From Candidatus Poseidoniales archaeon (lineage in GTDB: Archaea > Thermoplasmatota > Poseidoniia > Poseidoniales > Thalassarchaeaceae), in NCBI GenBank assembly GCA_022447885.1, contig JAKUTA010000016.1, forward strand, positions 1 through 12,393: a stretch of DNA of 12,393 nt, given 5' to 3'. The notes beneath the pieces were generated by a model, which made no database searches, was not told where the DNA came from, and saw only the letters and a program-made list of their open reading frames with translations. Below are positions 6,599-12,393 of this stretch, one piece after another (position 1 is the first letter of the stretch; the number at the start of each line of letters is the position of its first letter). The position numbers and the translations under genes were made by a program.

Positions 6599-9500
6599 AT
6601 GCAGCGCCGGGCGCTCTTCGTCGTCTTGCTCTTCCTTCTGACTCCGCTGCTCGGACTTGTCGTAGCCATGACGCCCGACGATGTCACCATCGACGGCAGC
6701 GTCGCCGAGTGGGATGCGGACACCCTGATGGCAACCGACGCCAACTCGGTCAGTTTCAGGCTCACATGGAATGACACCCATCTGGCATTGGCCTGGGAGG
6801 GCACCGACTGGTCCTCACCAAGCGAAGGCGCCGACCTGTTCGTCTACCTCAACACGAGCGAGGGCGGCTCTCCGCTCTCCAAGCAGTGGAGCTTGTCGCA
6901 TGTCCTGCCGTTCGCAGCCGACCACGCCTTCGTGCTCGAAGATTCGTCCTACTCCTCGTTGCAGAGTTACAACGGCTCTGGCTGGGCTGATGGTGAGCAG
7001 AGTGGGATCAGCACCTTCGTCGGCTGGGCGGACAACAAGGTGACCGAGATCTCCATCCCATGGTCGAACCTCGGTTCTCCAACCTCTCTCGATATCCTCG
7101 CATGGGCGCAATGGCAGGATGAGGGGCATGTCTGGACCTCCTTCCCGCTCGAGAACCCTGCGAGTTCCAACGGCGCTGAGACCTTCACCCACGCATGGCA
7201 CATCGCCGACCGCACTCAACCCACGGACCCGAGTTCCCTCCCCGCGGAGGAGGCCAGCGGAGAGATGGAGAAGTTGGACGATGCACTGAATCTGGCGATC
7301 GTCTTCCATCAACATCAGCCGTATTACAAGAACAAATTGACCGGCATGTACGAGATGCCGTGGGTGCGCGTTCACGCCATGGCGGAATACGTCGATTCGC
7401 CCGGCATCCTCGCCGGCACCAACACCAAGGTGACCTACAATCTGGTGCCTTCTCTCATCGAGCAGTTGGTCGATTACAACCGAAATGAGACGCTGGATGT
7501 GCACACCGACATCGCCAAGCGACCCTGGGTGGAGGGTGGCTATCCCAACGCCACCGCGCTCGAACTGCACACCATGCAGTTCCAGTCGTTCTGGAACTCT
7601 GGATGGATCTACAACGTCACCGTTGACGACCCCAAGTTGTCGTGGCTCTATCCCAGCAGCGCGCGCTATTCCGAGATCTACGGCATGACGCGGCACAACC
7701 TGAAGCCGGCGACCATCATGGACGACGACCTGCTCGCCGCGCAGGACTTCCTCGATCTGCAGGTGCTGTGGTACCTCTACCAGTTCAGCCCCGACTATGT
7801 TCTCGGGAACTACAATGCGAGCCATCGCGATGACGCTCTGGTGGCGCTGTTCGAGCAGCCCGGTGGCTACACGCACGACGACCTGGTGTACGTTCTCGAC
7901 GCCCAGCACAGCCAGATGGGCAACGTGTTGCCGATGTACAGCGAACTCGCCGCATCAGGACAGGTGGAATTGACCACGACGCCGTACTACCATCCGATCA
8001 TGCCGCTGCTGATGATGAACGGCTGGCGATTCGAGGACGGGATCAGCGTCAACAAGGAGGCGTGGCCCGAGGACGTGCAGAGCCAGCTCGTGACCGGCAT
8101 GGACCTGTTCGAGGAAGAACTCGGCTTCCGACCGACGGGGATGTGGCCGAGCGAGCAGTCCGTGAGCCCGGACATGGTGCAGCCGGTAGCGGATGTCGGC
8201 ATCCAGTGGATGATCACCGACGAGATCAATCTCGCGGGGTCGACGGATAGCGATGGAAACCAGATCGACACCGATGTGGCGAGCAATCTCGCCATGCCGT
8301 GGATGGTGACCGGAGCGGATGGAGGGGAAGTGGCGACCATCTTCCGTGACCGTGTCATCTCCGACCGCATCGCCTTCCAGTACGGTTCGATGTCACCGGA
8401 AGCGGCAGCATCCGACTTCATCTCCTATGTGGACAACGTCCGCCAGCAGCTGCTCGACGAGGGAAAGGACCCGAGCGAACACCTGCTCACGGTGGCGCTC
8501 GACGGTGAGAACTGGATGTTCATGTCAGACTTCCAGCACCACGACAACGGCCGTCCGTTCATGGACGAGTGGTACAGTCGCCTGGACAGGCACCCCAGCA
8601 TCGTCACGACCACTCCCTCGGAGTTCCTGGCACAGAACCACACGCTGCCGCGCATACAGACCATCGCGACCGGTTCGTGGATCGACGGAACCCTGTCCAC
8701 CTGGGCCGGCGAGGCCGAGGAGAGCCTCGCCTGGCAGCGCTTGATCGAGGCGCGCTCGGCGTTGCTCGACTTCGAGGAGCAGAACCCGGCCGACCCCGGT
8801 CTGGATGCGGCCTGGGAAAGCCTGTACATCGCCGAGGGCAGCGATTGGTACTGGTGGTACGGGCTCGATCAGGACAGCGGCTACGACGAACTGTGGGACA
8901 TGCTCTACAAGGTCCATCTGTCGAACGTCTATCGAGCGATCAATCTCGAACTTCCACCCTACCTGCAGGACCTGTGGACCAACCCTGCGGTTCCCGAGAC
9001 ACCGTACGACGGAATCATCGAGCCGATGATCGATGGAATAGCGCTTCCCGGAGAATGGGATGGAGCGGCGCGCTACGATGCCGCGGCCGTCGATGGCGGA
9101 GCACTCGACATCGAATCGTTCCATCTCGGATACGACGCGTCGAACGTCTACGTGCGCGTGGACATGGCGCTGTCCGGCTCGGAATGGCGATCATCGGACA
9201 TGATCAGGGCGCCGGACCTGTCGATCTACTTCATGCAGCCGAACGCGATCAACTTCAACGAGGTGCAGACCAATTTCCGTACCTACTACGGTAACGAGAT
9301 CCTCGGCTTCCCGGCCAAGAAGATGGTCTCCTTCGATTTCAACCAGATGCGCGAGGATGGCAAGGCGAAGTACAACCTGTTCGACGCTCGGGGCAAGAGC
9401 GGTGACGATGAACAATGGGTGCTGCAAAGTTCCTCGATTCTCGGTGGGTGCGCTGCAGACGAGATCTACGAGTTTCGCATCCCGTGGTCTGAACTGGGAC

Positions 9501-11056
9501 TCGCCCCGCGCTATTCCACTCGCGTCAAGGTGGTGACCGCGCTCACCGACTCACTCTCCTACGGTGATGGGGACGACATGGAGATGGCCCCACCGGCACC
9601 GGCAGAGATGGTGATGCCCGACTTCGAGGACTGGGTGACCCTGCTCGACATCGACGACGCCACGGGCGACGAGAACGGCGGGGGCACCTACACCTACCCA
9701 CTGGCGGGCGATTTCGCTCCCGGAGTGGGTCTGTGGGACATCACCCACCTGAAGGTGAGCCAGAGCGCGTGGAACGCCCGCTTCGAGGTGACGATGGCTG
9801 AGATGACCAACTACTGGAGCCTGGCCAATGGATTCAGCCACCAGATCGTCCAGATCTATGTCGACCAGGGCAACTACATGTGGGGCGAGACCGACATGCT
9901 GGAGGGCGCCAACGCGGTGATCGACGCTGATTGGGCGTGGGAGGTGGCGATCTCCGTCACGGGAGATCCGGGTACGGTGAAAGCGGTCGATTCACTGACC
10001 GGGGACACCAGCGCCAAGGGGATCGAGGTGTTCGGTGACATCGAATCCAAGACCATCACCATCACCGTCTCCAAGTTGGTCATCGGTTCGGACATCCCGA
10101 ATTATCGCTTCGTCATCGTAGTCGGCTCACAAGACGGATTCGGGCCCGGGAAATGGCGTGACGTAGACGCCGAGGCCAAGACCTGGCGACTCGGCGGTGG
10201 CGCGGACCCGTTACCTTCGACGGGGGTCGACTACGACCCGAACGTGCTCGATATGGTGCTCGAAGGAGATGGGCAGGCTGCGATGCTCTCCGCCTACGAT
10301 GTCCAAGCCCAGCAACCGGCTGTGCTGACCGGCATCGAGATCCCCGAGATGGAGCAGCAGATCTACGGCGCCAAGGTGGTCAGCACGACCGCCACGACCG
10401 CCATCCTCGAATGGTTCACCACCAGAGAAGGCAGTGCCAACGTCACCTGCGGCAACCTGACCTTCCCTGAATCGAGTACGGAATTGACACATACGCTGCA
10501 GATCACGGGATTGGCCAGCGCCACATCCTATTCTTGCGACATCGTCATCGAAGGGCTTGACCCCGTTCCGTTGTCATTCAACACCAGTATCGAGGCTGAC
10601 ACCACTCCGCCAGACCTGCTGAACCTCGCCGTCGAGGTCATCGTAGGCGGCTCGCTGCGAATCACTTGGTACACCAGTGAGCAGGCGACGGAGTCGATCG
10701 AGGTCTACGGCCAGACCTTCGTGGGAGACAACGTGGCTCTGCGCAAGAATCACGAGATGACGGTTGTACCGTATCCAGATCTCCCCGCGCTTCAGACCTA
10801 CACGCTGACCGTCACCGCCTCCGATGCCTCAGGCAACACGAACTCCTCCAGTGTGGACTTCTTCATCGAGGAGGAGTACGCCGCGTCTCCACTCCCTGAC
10901 GAAGCTTTTCCTCCGAGTGGGCCGAATGAAGAGTCCAGTGATATTACGAGCATCGGAGAACTATTCGGGAATCCTGTCGTTCAAATCGGATTGCTGTTGG
11001 TTATTCTGCTGGTTGTCGGTGCCTTGTTCAGAACCCGTCGTCATGACTGGGACTAG
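6599..11056 (+). CDS. Secreted membrane-anchored GH57 amylopullulanase-type protein
   Basis: 1485 aa from the ATG at 6599. The chosen start gives a clean signal peptide: MQRR, a hydrophobic core, likely cleavage after VVA (residue 23). An in-frame ATG at 6575 would add only eight polar residues. Domains: CBM9/DOMON-like beta-sandwich (about 27-205); GH57 catalytic region (about 230-800) with HQHQP (H237, H239), TTTPYYHP (H465), MWPSEQS (nucleophile E519), FRDRVISDRIAF (acid/base at D584 or D589) and ALDGENW (635-639); a second CBM9/DOMON-like domain opening IDGIALPGEWD (about 806-1005); a glucodextranase C-terminal-type domain (PF09985-like, about 1008-1220) with GDENGGGTYTYP; two fibronectin III-like domains (about 1250-1330, 1335-1435); and a TM helix (about 1460-1477) with a basic RTRRHDWD tail. 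The layout resembles Thermococcales amylopullulanases, which cut alpha-1,4 and alpha-1,6 bonds. Predicted role: extracellular debranching and hydrolysis of starch, glycogen or pullulan. Bond specificity is inferred. The stop codon overlaps that of the convergent polymerase gene. Confidence 0.93.
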   Translation: MQRRALFVVLLFLLTPLLGLVVAMTPDDVTIDGSVAEWDADTLMATDANSVSFRLTWNDTHLALAWEGTDWSSPSEGADLFVYLNTSEGGSPLSKQWSLSHVLPFAADHAFVLEDSSYSSLQSYNGSGWADGEQSGISTFVGWADNKVTEISIPWSNLGSPTSLDILAWAQWQDEGHVWTSFPLENPASSNGAETFTHAWHIADRTQPTDPSSLPAEEASGEMEKLDDALNLAIVFHQHQPYYKNKLTGMYEMPWVRVHAMAEYVDSPGILAGTNTKVTYNLVPSLIEQLVDYNRNETLDVHTDIAKRPWVEGGYPNATALELHTMQFQSFWNSGWIYNVTVDDPKLSWLYPSSARYSEIYGMTRHNLKPATIMDDDLLAAQDFLDLQVLWYLYQFSPDYVLGNYNASHRDDALVALFEQPGGYTHDDLVYVLDAQHSQMGNVLPMYSELAASGQVELTTTPYYHPIMPLLMMNGWRFEDGISVNKEAWPEDVQSQLVTGMDLFEEELGFRPTGMWPSEQSVSPDMVQPVADVGIQWMITDEINLAGSTDSDGNQIDTDVASNLAMPWMVTGADGGEVATIFRDRVISDRIAFQYGSMSPEAAASDFISYVDNVRQQLLDEGKDPSEHLLTVALDGENWMFMSDFQHHDNGRPFMDEWYSRLDRHPSIVTTTPSEFLAQNHTLPRIQTIATGSWIDGTLSTWAGEAEESLAWQRLIEARSALLDFEEQNPADPGLDAAWESLYIAEGSDWYWWYGLDQDSGYDELWDMLYKVHLSNVYRAINLELPPYLQDLWTNPAVPETPYDGIIEPMIDGIALPGEWDGAARYDAAAVDGGALDIESFHLGYDASNVYVRVDMALSGSEWRSSDMIRAPDLSIYFMQPNAINFNEVQTNFRTYYGNEILGFPAKKMVSFDFNQMREDGKAKYNLFDARGKSGDDEQWVLQSSSILGGCAADEIYEFRIPWSELGLAPRYSTRVKVVTALTDSLSYGDGDDMEMAPPAPAEMVMPDFEDWVTLLDIDDATGDENGGGTYTYPLAGDFAPGVGLWDITHLKVSQSAWNARFEVTMAEMTNYWSLANGFSHQIVQIYVDQGNYMWGETDMLEGANAVIDADWAWEVAISVTGDPGTVKAVDSLTGDTSAKGIEVFGDIESKTITITVSKLVIGSDIPNYRFVIVVGSQDGFGPGKWRDVDAEAKTWRLGGGADPLPSTGVDYDPNVLDMVLEGDGQAAMLSAYDVQAQQPAVLTGIEIPEMEQQIYGAKVVSTTATTAILEWFTTREGSANVTCGNLTFPESSTELTHTLQITGLASATSYSCDIVIEGLDPVPLSFNTSIEADTTPPDLLNLAVEVIVGGSLRITWYTSEQATESIEVYGQTFVGDNVALRKNHEMTVVPYPDLPALQTYTLTVTASDASGNTNSSSVDFFIEEEYAASPLPDEAFPPSGPNEESSDITSIGELFGNPVVQIGLLLVILLVVGALFRTRRHDWD

Positions 11057-12393
11057 GCGAATGGAATCGACGCTGACTCGTGTGTGTGCAGGTTGATCAC
11101 GGTCAGTATGCACGGCTTCGGCTGGAACCCGAGCATGCGCTGGTAGTTGGTCTGGTCCTGCCAGGTGCTGCTGTGCACCAGCGTGATTCCCTTGTGCTCC
11201 CCACAATAGTGACCATGCACGTGCCCGGTGACGAATATGTCGGGAATGGTGCCGATGACCATGTGGTCCTCAGGTTCGGGTGACAGCGGCGTTTTCCCTC
11301 TCCATGAGGGTGCGAGATGACGTCTTTCGAGCATCTCCTGCATCGCCACCTCAGGTTGTGAGAATGTGACGTTGCGCATTCCCGACACGAAGTCCAAGAT
11401 GCTCACCCCGTGGTATGAGAGCACTCGCACACCGTGCAGGCTGAATTCGCACGGGTTTCCAGCGAAGGTTGTCGAATTGAAGTACTCCTGGACGCGGGGA
11501 TCGAGAGCCGGTTGTGGCTCGGCGGGGCGCACAGCGTCGTGGTTCCCGGGCAGGATCATCGTCTCCAGCCAGTCCGGCAGTTGCTCGATGAGTTTCGCAA
11601 CACCTTCGTACTGCTTGTAGAGGTCGACGATCTGCAGATGGCCCTGTTGGCCGGGATAGATGCCGACCCCATCGACCACGTCGCCTGACAGGATGAGATA
11701 CTTCACCGTCTTGGCCAGCGGATCCTCGTGGAACCATTTGACCAGCTTGTCCCATTGTGCGTGCAGGAAGGTGTTCGAGCCGAGATGCAGGTCTGACAGG
11801 AATGCCACCGATACAGCCTGGTCGGCGGGTGCGGCTGATTTGCGGTGCTCGGGGAGCGGAGGCAGATGCACGTCATCGACGACTAGCACGTCGCGGCGGT
11901 CCCCTTGGATATGACCGGTCACACCGATCACATTGTCATTCATGAGGCCCGCCACCAGCAGTTGGTTGCGTCTGCCGGCGCTGCTGGCATCGGCTGCGCC
12001 CCCGGGCGGGTAGAGGATGCATGCGTACTCGCCCGTTTCGTCTTCCAGAGAGAAGCGCAGGTGGGAACTCCCATGCCGTATTTCGCTCACCAGCCCGATG
12101 ATGGTGGCGGTGGTGTCTCGATTTCCGAAGCGCTTGCGCTCGCGGGCCAGTCGGCTGATGTCGATCGGCCTGTTGGGCAGCCGACCACCTTGGACGATGA
12201 TCCGCTTTATGCGCTGCAGTCTGTCGTTGAAGTAGGAGAGCAGGTCATCCATGGTACAGGCCGTGGTGCTGTTCCCCGTTATGTCGAAGTGGATATCCAA
12301 CTCCGTGTCGGTCTCTGTGGCGGCGAGCGGGAACTTGGCGATGTCGAAATGAGGCAGGCCGTGGGGGCGGGCGGCGACCTCTAGAGGCGGCTC
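11053..12393 (-). CDS. polB: Archaeal DNA polymerase D small subunit DP1 (5' partial)
   Basis: Small subunit of the heterodimeric replicative polymerase PolD, carrying a 3'-5' proofreading exonuclease. The frame is open to the right edge (446 residues in view), so the true start is outside. The ATG at 12300 is internal: it lies just before DIHFDITGNST, inside the region matching the conserved TGNST..DLL..F..RL segment of DP1 proteins. An OB-fold follows (GLVSEIR..LEDETG..ACILYP), then a calcineurin-type phosphoesterase domain with all metal motifs: LSDLHLGS, LSGDVVDG, LPGNHD, SYHG and TGHVHG. This suggests an active exonuclease. The C-terminal STWQDQTNYQRMLGFQPKP is also typical. DP1 is found in archaea, not bacteria, so this gene fixes the domain of life. 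It is unrelated in function to the glucan genes and converges on the GH57 gene with shared stop-codon bases. The symbol follows euryarchaeal usage (polB or dp1) and must not be confused with family-B polymerases. Confidence 0.95.
   Translation of the reverse strand, partial: EPPLEVAARPHGLPHFDIAKFPLAATETDTELDIHFDITGNSTTACTMDDLLSYFNDRLQRIKRIIVQGGRLPNRPIDISRLARERKRFGNRDTTATIIGLVSEIRHGSSHLRFSLEDETGEYACILYPPGGAADASSAGRRNQLLVAGLMNDNVIGVTGHIQGDRRDVLVVDDVHLPPLPEHRKSAAPADQAVSVAFLSDLHLGSNTFLHAQWDKLVKWFHEDPLAKTVKYLILSGDVVDGVGIYPGQQGHLQIVDLYKQYEGVAKLIEQLPDWLETMILPGNHDAVRPAEPQPALDPRVQEYFNSTTFAGNPCEFSLHGVRVLSYHGVSILDFVSGMRNVTFSQPEVAMQEMLERRHLAPSWRGKTPLSPEPEDHMVIGTIPDIFVTGHVHGHYCGEHKGITLVHSSTWQDQTNYQRMLGFQPKPCILTVINLHTHESASIPFA

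Noticed and set aside
6541..6804. 88-residue upstream extension of malQ
   Set aside because: MalQ similarity begins at the Met at 6540. The extension is antisense to the GH57 signal peptide and first domain and has no family resemblance.
6815..7909. 364-codon open frame on the minus strand, antisense to the GH57 gene
   Set aside because: A GC-rich shadow frame rich in Val, Gly, Arg and His with no family motif, while the plus strand carries clear GH57 motifs.
8569..9294. 241-codon open frame on the plus strand in another frame within the GH57 gene
   Set aside because: Arg/Gly/His-rich translation without motifs; overlaps conserved GH57 coding sequence.

Overview
The window reads as archaeal DNA, most likely from a planktonic marine euryarchaeon of the Poseidoniales (Marine Group II) type. 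The domain-level evidence is the small subunit of the archaeal family-D DNA polymerase at the right end. The group-level guess rests on weaker signs: very large surface proteins with C-terminal membrane anchors, Asn-X-Thr-rich linkers, and GCTDP..DDGSC cysteine repeats. The DNA is GC-rich (roughly 60 percent by eye) and tightly packed. No tRNA, rRNA, CRISPR array, insertion sequence or other mobile element is visible, and no gene-free stretch exceeds about 100 bases.

Layout: (1) 2-3493 (+) is a giant multidomain surface protein whose 5' end lies outside the window. In order it has the end of a blue-copper (cupredoxin) domain, a CBM48-like starch-binding domain, an Ig-like domain, a complete GH13 alpha-amylase, a metzincin zinc-protease domain, two GCTD cysteine repeats, a sequon-rich tandem repeat and a membrane anchor. 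(2) 3477-5117 (-) is a short alpha-glucan phosphorylase. (3) 5209-6540 (-) is a 4-alpha-glucanotransferase (MalQ, GH77). (4) 6599-11056 (+) is a secreted, membrane-anchored GH57 amylopullulanase-type protein. (5) 11053-12393 (-) is the PolD small subunit DP1, cut by the right edge.

Genes 1-4 form a compact alpha-glucan degradation cluster. The two plus-strand proteins are exported or exposed and would cut starch or glycogen outside the membrane. The two minus-strand enzymes have no signal peptides and would disproportionate maltodextrins (MalQ) and release glucose-1-phosphate (phosphorylase) in the cytoplasm. No oligosaccharide transporter is in the window. The only divergent promoter region is 6541-6598, between malQ and the GH57 gene. 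It carries a TATA-like element and a 7-bp-arm inverted repeat that could be a shared operator. The convergent ends overlap: 17 bp between genes 1 and 2, and 4 bp (a CTAG forming both stop codons) between genes 4 and 5.

The most unusual item is gene 1. It joins copper-protein, amylase and zinc-protease modules on one anchored chain, and its first visible ATG is not a start but falls on the predicted axial Met of the copper site.
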